Source of the DNA: an uncultured Erythrobacter sp.
Lineage (GTDB): Bacteria > Pseudomonadota > Alphaproteobacteria > Sphingomonadales > Sphingomonadaceae
Assembly (NCBI GenBank): GCA_947494705.1
Contig: CANLVN010000004.1
Coordinates: 1 to 64,000, forward strand
Direction of reading: 5' to 3'
DNA length: 64,000 nt
Each line of letters begins with the position of its first letter. Position 1 is the stretch's first letter. A program made the position numbers and the translations under genes. The notes under the pieces were generated by a model that was not told where the DNA came from, made no database searches, and saw only the letters and a list, made by a program, of their open reading frames with translations. Below are positions 8,382 through 16,894 of the stretch, one piece after another.

Positions 8382-9581
8382 ATGGTTAAAGTCATAGACC
8401 CGGGGATGCTCTGGGACAGTCGTGCTAATTGTCTATCGGTAATGACCGCATTGTCTGTCGAGGACTACCTCGAACTGGTAGAGAACTCTTACCGTGCAAG
8501 AGGGGGCATTGAGCATCAACGTGCCGCTTTAAAAACCACATCAGCAAAGCGCATCCGTTCTAGGATGGTATCGGATATTCAGTCCGGTGCAGTCTTGCCT
8601 CCAATTGTGATTGGACTTGTCGTCGCAGACGATGAACTCGACAAACTGAAGGACAGCGAACCGAGTGCAATTCTCGACTTTATAGTTTCAGAGAAGGCAA
8701 ATTCGCTAGCCATCATAGATGGTATGCAACGCACCACTGCGCTTCTGGACGCTGCTACCGATCTCGTGCACGGTTCTGCTGTGAAGGCCAGTAAGGTGCG
8801 CATGGAATGTTGGGTGGCGGCAAGAACCGAAAGTCTGATCTATCGGATGCTGGTGCTTAACACGGGTCAGGTGCCTTGGCGGGTGGGGAAGCAGTTAGAA
8901 GTTGTCTACGCGCCCCTCGTGGAAGAGATTACTCGGCAAGTTGATATACCGAAAGTGCTGGACAACGCAGAAGCTGAGAGGCGCACGAAAGCTGGTCAAT
9001 ACAAGCCGGACGACATTGTTCAGACCTACATCGCTTTCGGCTTAAGGAAGACCGATATCGACACGAATGAAACGCTTGCTGATGAGTTTTCTAGAATTGA
9101 TCTAACCGAGGCGCACACGGGAGATCGTTACAACCGTTTTTTCTATCCGATACTTGATATGATGGTTCAGCTTGATCAGGCTTTTTCTCGGCTCGATGCG
9201 GAGTTCGAGATTGGTGATGATGCGCCTTCTGTGAAGATCGGGCGGAACATCTTTGACAAGCTAACTGCTCGTATTGGCTTTGTGGTAGCCATGACCGTCT
9301 CAGTCCTTGGGCGTCCGGGCATAACTCGCGATGATGATGAAGCTGAGAAAGCAATAGAAACGCGCAAAAGTCAGGTTAGTGGTTTCATAGAGCGCCTTTC
9401 AAAGCTTGATGCATCAGAGTTGCAGGCATTTTTGAAGTTGGACCTTCTCGCAGAACGATTAGACGGCCAGAAGCGGGCGGCGGTGGGCCGGCATGAAAGA
9501 GCTTTCTTTGACAACGCTTTCAAGGCGTTGATCGAAGAAGGCTTCGAGGTCGATGACTTGGAACCGTGCTGGAGGGCATAG
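8382..9581 (+). CDS. DGQHR/ParB-like (DndB-like) domain protein (cargo 2)
   Basis: A 399-residue soluble protein. Near residue 111 is IIDGMQRTTALL, matching the DGQHR/DGQQR signature shared by DndB-like, DUF262-like and ParB-like proteins. It is preceded by IQSGAVLPPIVIG, typical of the strand-loop before that motif. Residues about 290-399 are charged and helical. DndB represses the phosphorothioation genes in Dnd systems, but no dndA, C, D or E gene is in the island, so the name only marks the fold. Its 3' end abuts the next gene, indicating co-translation. Function in this locus is unknown; sensing or regulating DNA state is a reasonable guess. Confidence 0.55.
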   Translation: MVKVIDPGMLWDSRANCLSVMTALSVEDYLELVENSYRARGGIEHQRAALKTTSAKRIRSRMVSDIQSGAVLPPIVIGLVVADDELDKLKDSEPSAILDFIVSEKANSLAIIDGMQRTTALLDAATDLVHGSAVKASKVRMECWVAARTESLIYRMLVLNTGQVPWRVGKQLEVVYAPLVEEITRQVDIPKVLDNAEAERRTKAGQYKPDDIVQTYIAFGLRKTDIDTNETLADEFSRIDLTEAHTGDRYNRFFYPILDMMVQLDQAFSRLDAEFEIGDDAPSVKIGRNIFDKLTARIGFVVAMTVSVLGRPGITRDDDEAEKAIETRKSQVSGFIERLSKLDASELQAFLKLDLLAERLDGQKRAAVGRHERAFFDNAFKALIEEGFEVDDLEPCWRA

Positions 9582-9582
9582 G

Positions 9583-10671
9583 TTGGCGAGTAGGAATCGG
9601 ATTGTATTGAGCAACAAGTTTTTCTCTCGCTTGATCAATCATGCGTCCGTAGCAGACGTATCTATTGAGGCTGCCGACAGTGGGCGATGGATCAAGAAGC
9701 TTAGCGACGATGATCAAGCACTAATGACGAGTGCTGATTGCAAGGACGTGCTCAAACTTACCCGGACGCTTCGGGCTGTTCACCTGACGTTAGCGGATAA
9801 GCGTTGGCTCGTATGTTGGGGCTTTTCTGAACTGCAATCAATCCCGGAAGGTCTCCTGCCAACTAATATCACTCCTGCACTTCTTTGCTTGTCGGTTGAA
9901 GAGGCAGATATTACTCCGGCCGCTTCCGCTTTAAAGATTAAGGAGGCGATTGAAGCCTTTCACAAGGACCAAGACGGATATGAGGGGCACGATCTTGAAG
10001 ACGTGCTGCCGCTCTTTGGTGATTGCCAAGCATTTTGTATTGAGCCAGATTTTGAATACACATCAACCTTTCCTAGACTTATCGGCTTGGTTTATATTTC
10101 CTCGTATTTCGATGGCCCGATGGAGTTGTCTGATAAGACCTTAGAGGATATCGCTGGGCTTTTTGAAACTGGGTCGAAATACCTACCCTACGAATTGCTA
10201 CTACAGGGTGTTCTCTCCATATCATGGCGGGGCTTCTTCCTCGAACTCTACAGGTGCATTGAGCAGCTCTTTCCAGCCGCGGTTCTTCCTGGTTTCGTAG
10301 ATGACCTCGGCGAAAAGCGTCCTCTGATCGAGCTTGCGAAAATTCTTGAGACCCGTCTGTCTTGGAGGCCGCGGGAGAATGAGGCGTTGATTGAGTTGCT
10401 CAAAGTCTTAGACGAGGCGGAACTAGATGTGTTTCGGAAGGCCCTCGCCATTCAAATAGACGAGGATGTGGAACCCCGTGTCGCGGTTGGCCGCCGAGTT
10501 TACGCTCTACGCAACGGCTTCGTGCATTTCCGTCCTGCGTTGGAGGATAACGCAATCGCGAAAATCGATATTGACCTTCTCCTCCAAGCGATGATGAGTT
10601 TCGTGATGAAGGCATATGATCGGCACGCATCACGTTTCCATGGGCCTCTCCTAGATGAGGTTGCCAGCTAG
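9583..10671 (+). CDS. Unknown protein with C-terminal HEPN-like motif (cargo 3)
   Basis: About 362 residues from a TTG at 9583. That TTG has a strong GGAGGG site at 9571-9576 and starts one base after the upstream stop; an ATG at 9553 would overlap the previous gene by 29 bases. Near residue 310 is RRVYALRNGFVHFRP, containing RNGFVH, the R-x4-H arrangement of HEPN ribonuclease domains, in an all-helical C-terminus. The N-terminal two-thirds is not recognised. The tight junction with the DGQHR-like gene suggests the pair works together. The HEPN call is by motif and predicted helicity only. Confidence 0.45.
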   Translation: MASRNRIVLSNKFFSRLINHASVADVSIEAADSGRWIKKLSDDDQALMTSADCKDVLKLTRTLRAVHLTLADKRWLVCWGFSELQSIPEGLLPTNITPALLCLSVEEADITPAASALKIKEAIEAFHKDQDGYEGHDLEDVLPLFGDCQAFCIEPDFEYTSTFPRLIGLVYISSYFDGPMELSDKTLEDIAGLFETGSKYLPYELLLQGVLSISWRGFFLELYRCIEQLFPAAVLPGFVDDLGEKRPLIELAKILETRLSWRPRENEALIELLKVLDEAELDVFRKALAIQIDEDVEPRVAVGRRVYALRNGFVHFRPALEDNAIAKIDIDLLLQAMMSFVMKAYDRHASRFHGPLLDEVAS

Positions 10672-10814
10672 GGAGAGTTTGCTTGCGCTGTAGATGCAGG
10701 CTATTCTCCGTTTGTTCCGGCGTGTTTTGGCGGTCACAAAGTTGGGGAACGGGTGGTGGCGAGAGTTGAACCCCGCCGTCAGACTAGCCATCCTCGACCG
10801 TCAGAGAGGTTTCA

Positions 10815-11960
10815 ATGACGCTCACATATTACGATTTTTTTGCCGGTGGCGGCATGGCGGGAAAAGGACTTGGCGCTGGGTGGAAGTGCCTGTTCGCTAA
10901 CGATATCGATCCGACCAAGGCGCAGATTTATCGAGATAATCACGGTGGCGGAAGTGAGCTGCTCGAAGCTAGTGTTGCTCAAGTTTCGCTTGAAGATTTG
11001 CCCGGGCGCCCGGACTTGGCTTGGGCATCGTTCCCTTGCCAAGACCTGTCTCTGGCGGGAAAAGGGGCTGGGTTGGCTGGCCAACGCAGCGGAATGTTTG
11101 TTCCATTTTGGGAGCTGATGAAAAGCTTGGCCGCCGAAGGAAGGGGCGCTCGCATAATCGCCATCGAAAATGTGCGAGGCGCGATCACTAGCCGTAAAGG
11201 AGAGGACTTCAAAACTCTCGCAAAGTCGTTTTCGGACCTCGGGTATAGGTTCGGTGCGATGATCATCGACGCCGTCCACTTTCTTCCTCAGTCACGCCCT
11301 CGCTTTTTCATGGTTGGCGTTCATCCGGATGTAGCCGATTTAGTTGGGTTGTCGCGTGTTCAGCCTGATGAAACGTGGCATCCACAAACGCTTGTCAAAG
11401 CCCACGACCGGCTGCTGCCCAAGGTCAGAGCAGACTGGATATGGTGGAACCTCCCGTCCCCCGCACCGCGAAACACCGCTCTAATTGATTTGATTGAAGA
11501 TGAGCCAACCGGGGTTCATTGGCACTCGCCAGATCAGACTGCCCACCTTTTGGCCATGATGACAAACACAAACCTTGCGAAAATCGAGATAGCGCAACGC
11601 CAAGGAAGTCGTGTGGTTGGAACGATTTATAGGCGGACACGTCCGGACGAGGATGGGATCAAACGACAAAGAGCAGAAGTGCGCTTTGACCATGTTGCAG
11701 GATGTTTGCGAACACCAGGAGGTGGGTCGAGCAGGCAGACAATCATCGTAGTTGAGGGTGACCAGATAAAGACCCGATTGCTCTCGACCAAGGAGGCTGC
11801 TGCATTGATGGGGCTAGACCAAGACTATGTCCTCCCGGATCGATACAATGACGCTTACAAGCTTGCAGGCGATGGCGTTGCGGTTCCCGTTGTTCGTTAT
11901 CTCGCAAGCAATCTCTTCGAGCCGATTTTAGTCAAGAACTCACTCGATCTTGCTGCATAG
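10815..11960 (+). CDS. DNA (cytosine-5-)-methyltransferase (cargo 4)
   Basis: A 381-residue C5-cytosine methyltransferase. Motif I is DFFAGGGMAGKGL at 7-19, catalytic motif IV FPCQDLSLAGKG is near 73-84, motif VI IAIENV is at 115-120, motif VIII-like PQSRPRFF is near 159, and motif X has AYKLAGDGVAVPVVRYLA near the C-terminus. It transfers methyl groups from S-adenosylmethionine to cytosine in a specific duplex site; the specificity cannot be read from sequence. It starts 143 bases after the HEPN-like gene and is followed 18 bases later by a GIY-YIG nuclease, the usual spacing of a modification-restriction pair. Confidence 0.92.
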   Translation: MTLTYYDFFAGGGMAGKGLGAGWKCLFANDIDPTKAQIYRDNHGGGSELLEASVAQVSLEDLPGRPDLAWASFPCQDLSLAGKGAGLAGQRSGMFVPFWELMKSLAAEGRGARIIAIENVRGAITSRKGEDFKTLAKSFSDLGYRFGAMIIDAVHFLPQSRPRFFMVGVHPDVADLVGLSRVQPDETWHPQTLVKAHDRLLPKVRADWIWWNLPSPAPRNTALIDLIEDEPTGVHWHSPDQTAHLLAMMTNTNLAKIEIAQRQGSRVVGTIYRRTRPDEDGIKRQRAEVRFDHVAGCLRTPGGGSSRQTIIVVEGDQIKTRLLSTKEAAALMGLDQDYVLPDRYNDAYKLAGDGVAVPVVRYLASNLFEPILVKNSLDLAA

Positions 11961-11978
11961 TTTCACTATGCGGTTTGG

Positions 11979-12713
11979 ATGCCTCACCCAAGCCTCGACA
12001 AAACAAAGCAGCCACCGTTCGAGACGAATGACCTCCGATCAAACCTAAAGACCTATTTGAACGAGAAGTTCTACGACCCAATAGCGGGTGAAGAACGTCG
12101 CTTGGGTAGTTTTAGGTGGGGGGTCTACGCCTTCTTCGATTACGACGGCGAACCGATATATGTCGGGCAAACAGCCGAGATGGTCAGTTCCCGCATCGGG
12201 CGACACATGACAAATCAACGAACCGATGCGGTTGCAATGTCCGTCTTGGACCCTTTCGAGGTCTTCGAGATCGAAGTGTGGCCACTTCCACAGTTTCAAG
12301 AGGTGACGACGAAAAAGAGTTCTGCGGCAGACTACGCAGATGCGAAAGCCCACCTCGACGCACTTGAGCGGCTGATTTTTGAGAAAGCGATACAGGACAG
12401 TCAATTTCGGGCGATCCTCAATGAGAAAGACCCGCCTGTTCCTACCGTGACTGTCTCAGAGCCGCCCTCTCACCGTTCTGCAATCGTGTCAGAAAGCGTT
12501 CATGCGATAAGGTCGCATCCAGATTTTCGCATCGCGAGGCGAGCACTAATCATCTCCCGCCTTGCCCAAGTCATATCCGAGAGACAGGTTACAGATGGGT
12601 TGCGCCGGGTCCTCCTCACACAATCGAAACGGCTTCAATGGCTCGCAGGCAGACGGTTTGAAGCTTTGGGAGGCTCGACAAACTATGCGAATGGAGATGA
12701 CACCGGAACTTGA
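11979..12713 (+). CDS. GIY-YIG endonuclease, probable restriction partner (cargo 5)
   Basis: A 244-residue protein with the GIY-YIG domain placed early: WGVYAFF (GVY 48-50), PIYVGQT (YVG 61-63), Arg 72 or 75 in SRIGRH, Glu 130 in ALERLIFEKA, and Asn 148 in AILNEK. The layout resembles small GIY-YIG restriction enzymes of the Eco29kI type, and the gene sits directly behind a cytosine methyltransferase. The C-terminal half (155-244) is helical and unrecognised. Together with 10815 it is the most plausible core restriction-modification pair of the island. Confidence 0.75.
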   Translation: MPHPSLDKTKQPPFETNDLRSNLKTYLNEKFYDPIAGEERRLGSFRWGVYAFFDYDGEPIYVGQTAEMVSSRIGRHMTNQRTDAVAMSVLDPFEVFEIEVWPLPQFQEVTTKKSSAADYADAKAHLDALERLIFEKAIQDSQFRAILNEKDPPVPTVTVSEPPSHRSAIVSESVHAIRSHPDFRIARRALIISRLAQVISERQVTDGLRRVLLTQSKRLQWLAGRRFEALGGSTNYANGDDTGT

Positions 12714-12837
12714 ACTCGTCGTTATGTTCGTCTCCGGTAATCGAAGGCTGACATCGAAATTCTCGACCGGCTTCGGATTGTCAGGGCGCGGCAATCGCAA
12801 TTATTCGATGTCAGGACAATGATCGGGGGATTTCACA

Positions 12838-13983
12838 GTGCAGCACCAGATTAAGCGCATCCGCGAGCGCCTCATCCAAGGCGCTTACTCAAACGAAGCG
12901 GCCGTGACGCACGGAGTTGTAATCCCGATCTTGTCAGCACTTGGTTGGGATACGACCGATCCAGATCAGGTGATGCCCGAGCATACTAGTGGTCGTGGTC
13001 GGGTTGACTTCGCCTTGCTGGGTGGGGGTAAACGACCTGCGGTTTTTATTGAAGTGAAAGGTGTTGGGCGTTCAATCGAAGGGGATCGACAGTTATTTGA
13101 GTATGCATTTCATGAGGGGGTCCCCCTGTGTGTGCTCACAGACGGAAAGGAATGGAGTTTCTATCTGCCCAGCGGCCAAGGCTCATACGATGATCGCCGC
13201 GTATACCGTCTTCAATTGGACGACCGTGACCTTGACGAATGTGAGCGCGTCCTTCTCCGTTATCTCAGCTTTGAACGGGTTAAGTCGGGTAACGCATTTG
13301 AGGATGCGCAACGGGATTACCGAAATCTTGCGAACCGTCGGGAAGCCAAGGAGGGACTTCCAAAAGCGTGGTCTGAACTGATTTCAGAAGGGGAAGAACT
13401 GCTCCTCGAACTGATAGCCGACAAGGCCGAAACAATAACCGGCTTCCGACCGTCATTGAATGATGTAGGGACCTTCCTCTCACAGATGGTGCCTTCGTCA
13501 CAGTCCCCTGTCACAACGACTAGGAAACGCCAGAATGATCAAACCAACCATTCGCCTAGCCCGGTTTCGCCGCCGGAAATCACTCGCTTAGGCAAAGTGT
13601 CATTGAGCGATCAGAACACAAGGGGTGGCGGGCCATCTAGCCGTGCCGTCACATATACTATTTTCGGCTCCACACGTTCGGCGGCCAATGCGAATGAAGC
13701 GTTTGTCGATATTCTTTCGACGCTTGCTGATCGAGACCCTGCTAGGCTGCCGCAACTAGCGGAAGCCGTCAAAGGGCGTAGTCGAAACCATATCGCCCGC
13801 AGCGCCGCCGAAATTTATCCTGCGCGGCCAGACCTCGCGCGCGCTGCTGAAATCGCACCGGGTTGGCTGGTAGGTTTGAACATCGCGAACAGAGAGAAGT
13901 TGTCGATCACGCGAACAGCGTGTGACATTTTTGGGCTGGCTTTTGGTTCAGACGTTGTCTTGAAGCTACCGAACGCGGATTGA
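12838..13983 (+). CDS. HsdR N-terminal-type PD-(D/E)xK nuclease domain protein (cargo 6)
   Basis: A 381-residue protein from a GTG start with a GGGGA site upstream. Residues 1-110 match the type I restriction HsdR N-terminal nuclease fold: NEAAVTHGVVIPILSALGW near 19, VDFALL with Asp 57, and FIEVKGVG with Glu 72 and Lys 74, completing the PD-(D/E)xK triad. There is no helicase domain, and no HsdM or HsdS gene is nearby, so it is not a classical type I enzyme. A Ser/Pro-rich linker (about 225-260) leads to a separate C-terminal domain (about 270-381) that I do not recognise. A GIY-YIG nuclease precedes it on the same strand. Confidence 0.7.
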   Translation: MQHQIKRIRERLIQGAYSNEAAVTHGVVIPILSALGWDTTDPDQVMPEHTSGRGRVDFALLGGGKRPAVFIEVKGVGRSIEGDRQLFEYAFHEGVPLCVLTDGKEWSFYLPSGQGSYDDRRVYRLQLDDRDLDECERVLLRYLSFERVKSGNAFEDAQRDYRNLANRREAKEGLPKAWSELISEGEELLLELIADKAETITGFRPSLNDVGTFLSQMVPSSQSPVTTTRKRQNDQTNHSPSPVSPPEITRLGKVSLSDQNTRGGGPSSRAVTYTIFGSTRSAANANEAFVDILSTLADRDPARLPQLAEAVKGRSRNHIARSAAEIYPARPDLARAAEIAPGWLVGLNIANREKLSITRTACDIFGLAFGSDVVLKLPNAD

Positions 13984-14358
13984 CCTTGATCTTACTTACC
14001 CTTCCCCTAGTTCGACCGTGTTTCTCCGGTAGAACCGCTGCACATAAACTGGTTTTCGCCAATTAGACGTGATCTCGCTGATACCTTTGGGTCCAATCAG
14101 ACACCGAACCAAGTTGCAGGCAAAATAGACATCAGTAGCTAGTGAGTGAGGTTCCTCGCCCGCACGGGCAATTTTGAAAACCCATATTCACCCACCTTGA
14201 TGGGGGTAGGGGCGACCAGACTGCCGATATTAGACAAGCGAGGATTACGAGTGCGGGCGCGGAGTTCGCCTTAACAATTATCTCGAATTTTCAGCACTTT
14301 ACCCTAGACCGTACCTGTTGTCCGGCTAGGATAAATTCATGAAGAACAGTTATTTATC
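13984..14358. other. Non-coding stretch inside the island
   Basis: 375 bases between the HsdR-like gene and the serine recombinase remnant. It is AT-richer than the chromosome. I see no ORF with a ribosome-binding site, no RNA gene and no clear terminator hairpin. Confidence 0.5.
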
Positions 14359-14790
14359 ATGCTAGTGGGATACGCTCGCACCAGCACTTTCGACCAAGTT
14401 GCTGGTCTTGAGGCACAGATCGCTCAACTCGGGCAGGTTGGTTGCCAAGAGAAGGTCTTCCGAGAGCAAGTCTCGTCGGTGGGAGAGCGTGCGCAGCTTG
14501 AAGCTGCGCTGGATTTCGTGCGCGAAGGCGATGTGCTGGTCGTGGTCCGACTGGATCGCCTTGCACGCTCCACTTCCGACCTCCTCTCCTTGCTGGATCG
14601 ACTTGAGGAAAAGAAGGTCGGCCTTCGTATTCTCGACTTCGGCGGTGCCGAGACCTGCGGCACAGTGAACGCACGCAATGGATTTGGTGGGATGTCCGGT
14701 CAGCAAGCCTTCATCGCTTTCAGCAATCGGGTTGCAACCCCAACCGATGCCGATTTTGAGGCTCTTTGGGAGAGGCACTGCGCTATATAG
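14359..14790 (+). pseudogene. Truncated serine resolvase/invertase
   Basis: The first ~110 residues are a good resolvase catalytic domain: VGYARTST with the nucleophile Ser 9, and VVVRLDRLARST with the conserved Arg residues. The sequence then loses the family pattern after GTVNARNGFG: the following E-helix region and the C-terminal HTH DNA-binding domain are missing and replaced by unrelated residues to position 143. Normal resolvases are about 180-200 residues. It is therefore probably a decayed gene, and without the E-helix it is unlikely to form an active synaptic tetramer. Confidence 0.75.
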
Positions 14791-14901
14791 CCCCGCGAGC
14801 AGGAAAAGGTTCCTTTTCCGTCGCAGGGCATGGGAGATTGCGCCAGGACGAGAGTTGCGTGTCGTGATTTCCTCGTTCCGCCAGACGATAAGCTAGATTG
14901 G

Positions 14902-15015
14902 GATCACCAGAGAAGGCGCTCTACGCCCACAAGCAGCTTTGTCCTCACGCAGCAACTAGTGGTTGCCGCGTAAGACCAACGCTGCTTGCGCGCTCGATCA
15001 CCTTCTCTGGTGATC
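14902..15015. repeat. 114-bp imperfect palindrome with perfect 15-bp ends
   Basis: The outer arms GATCACCAGAGAAGG (14902-14916) and CCTTCTCTGGTGATC (15001-15015) are exactly complementary. Inside them CAAGCAGC (14930-14937) pairs with GCTGCTTG (14981-14988), and around the centre GCAAC pairs with GTTGC on either side of the hexamer ACTAGT (14955-14960). The whole element could fold into a long hairpin with one internal loop. It lies between the recombinase remnant and the convergent gene at 15055. It is too long and too T-poor for a simple terminator. Confidence 0.8.
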
Positions 15016-15054
15016 GTGTCGTTATCTGGATTAGCCGCTTCGATGGCTGCAAAA

Positions 15055-16446
15055 TCATTCTTCGCTGAATGCTTCGCGCATCCGCCGAGCAACCTCCATC
15101 CATGCTTCGGTCAGATGGAACTTATGGGGTCGACCGGGCCTGCGCCGTCGCTGGAGATTTTCTCGACTGACAATCCCACGCGCTTCTAACGCTTCGAGCA
15201 ACGAGAGCGGGATTGCCCCGTCCGGGTCGGTCGCTTCTACTCCTCCGGTTGAAATGAGGGCGAAGGTAACTGGGCCAGCAGGACGGCGATGCGCCCGCGC
15301 TTCCCGACCAATAGACGAGATCATGTCTATCGCCTCGGCAAGCGTTGCTCTCCGAGGTTCGACGCACAAGTCGCATATGACATCCCATTGGAGCCGGTTA
15401 ATAGTGTCCATGCGAGCAGCGTTGCAAATGGTCGCAAGCGGATGCGGTCCTAATTCGCGGTGTTTGAGCCGCAGGCTGTTCATCACGCCCTTGGTGTAGC
15501 GTGTTTCGATGCGGACGCGGTCCATTGTCTTTGCATAGACCTTGCGCTGAATGCTTCTTGTCAGGTCGGTTCCAATCACAACAGTGTTTCCGAACCTCTC
15601 GCCGATCTCGTTGATGCCGTAGCGTCGCCATGAGGCCGCATACTGACTTGACTGCACGTCGTCTTTTAATCTTTCCAATAAAGCATTTGCGGATGAATGA
15701 CGTCGCTCGATGTAGGTCTCGATTGAACGCGGGCTAATTTTCGACCAATCGAATGTCAGTTCATCAGTCGAGGACACAAGCCTTACCAACCCAGATGGAC
15801 GCCTCTCTCTAATTGCGAGGTCATGGATAGCAGCCGCAGAAACAGCCCAATCGGAAAGTTTGTCCTCAAATACGTCCAAGAGCGAACCTATAAAGGCTTT
15901 GCCCATAAGGTGGCGAGGCTGGTTGAGGTTGACTAGTGCGTTGTCGTTATCATCGGCCGTTTGCAACGGTTGCAATTCTGCAGATTTGGCGAAAAACTCC
16001 TCGGCAGACAGTCCATCAAGCCAGTCCCGAAATGGCTCTCCTTCTGGTGCTCTAGCCAAGAGATGGCGCAATGTTCTCGTTGGATTGGCTTGGAGGTCCA
16101 GAGCAATCGTCGCACCCTCTTGATCCAAGTCGACCTTTTGACGAGCATTCACGGTCGAATGACCCGCCGCAAGTTCGACGCTAAATGTGCGCGTGCTTCC
16201 GACAGGAGGACATTTCCATACTGCCGCCGAGATGCCTGATGCATCTATCAATCTGACTTTATGTCTTTCAAAAACCTCTACGTTCGATCCAGTTGCATCG
16301 GCAGCACGCATTCTACCCGAAAGGCGAATGCGGAAGCTATCAATCATCACATCGGAGACCGATGGCGCTGGCTCTCGCGCTAGTCTTGCGAACCCGTCCT
16401 TACCTCTTTGCGGTGGACGAACATCGAAACGCGTCCCTTCACTCAT
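15055..16446 (-). CDS. Hypothetical island protein (463 aa)
   Basis: The only large island gene on the minus strand. It is soluble, with no signal peptide or membrane helix. It begins MSEGTRFDVRPPQRGKDG. The C-terminal ~60 residues (ALEARGIVSRENLQRRRRPG through the end) look like a winged-helix tail with a basic loop, suggesting DNA binding. I do not recognise the family. It is divergent from the small gene and integrase at 16664. TTCACT (16438-16443) and AGTGAA (16456-16461) form a palindrome over its start codon that might be an operator. Confidence 0.7.
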   Translation of the reverse strand: MSEGTRFDVRPPQRGKDGFARLAREPAPSVSDVMIDSFRIRLSGRMRAADATGSNVEVFERHKVRLIDASGISAAVWKCPPVGSTRTFSVELAAGHSTVNARQKVDLDQEGATIALDLQANPTRTLRHLLARAPEGEPFRDWLDGLSAEEFFAKSAELQPLQTADDNDNALVNLNQPRHLMGKAFIGSLLDVFEDKLSDWAVSAAAIHDLAIRERRPSGLVRLVSSTDELTFDWSKISPRSIETYIERRHSSANALLERLKDDVQSSQYAASWRRYGINEIGERFGNTVVIGTDLTRSIQRKVYAKTMDRVRIETRYTKGVMNSLRLKHRELGPHPLATICNAARMDTINRLQWDVICDLCVEPRRATLAEAIDMISSIGREARAHRRPAGPVTFALISTGGVEATDPDGAIPLSLLEALEARGIVSRENLQRRRRPGRPHKFHLTEAWMEVARRMREAFSEE

Positions 16447-16663
16447 TTGTTGTGAAGTGAAGAATTGGCGGTTTTTGATCGTTTCGGCTCATTCGTGTGA
16501 GTTAATACAGAAAAACTGAAATCGCCAACGCAACTCTGAGCCTAGCTTGTTCAAAGGACCTATGGATTGACGAAAAATCTAGGACTTCTTCTTTTTTAGT
16601 CAATGACTTAGGCCTTGCTCAATTCATCGCATTTCGGTAGATTGTGACTGAAAAGGATGAGTT

Positions 16664-16894
16664 ATGCCGATTACGCGAAGAGCAAAGCTGCAGCAGCCAG
16701 AAAAGCAGCTACCGGGACTGTCGAGGAACTTTCGGAAGGCCGAGATCAAGAGGGCTGTCGATGCTGTGAGGCAGGCTGGTCTTGATGTCTGCGCAGTGGA
16801 TGTTCTGCCGGATCGCTCAATCAGTATCCGCACGTCGCAGAACGTAGAGCGCCAAGGAGCGAGCGCATTCGATCAGTGGAGTGATCGTCTTTGA
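16664..16894 (+). CDS. Small basic protein upstream of integrase, possible excisionase
   Basis: 76 residues, MPITRRAKLQQPEKQLPG onwards, basic at the N-terminus. Its stop codon overlaps the integrase start as TTGA, so the two are translationally coupled. Small genes fused to an integrase operon in this way are often directionality factors or integrase partners. No MerR-like excisionase signature is clear, so the function is inferred only from position. The 217-base region before it has a TTGACG box near 16566 and is the likely promoter region for both genes. Confidence 0.6.
   Translation: MPITRRAKLQQPEKQLPGLSRNFRKAEIKRAVDAVRQAGLDVCAVDVLPDRSISIRTSQNVERQGASAFDQWSDRL

Noticed and set aside
8382..9581. 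A Dnd phosphorothioation system
   Set aside because: Only a DGQHR/DndB-like fold is present; no dndA, dndC, dndD or dndE gene is in the island.
12838..13983. A complete type I restriction system
   Set aside because: The protein lacks the helicase domain, and no HsdM or HsdS gene is nearby.
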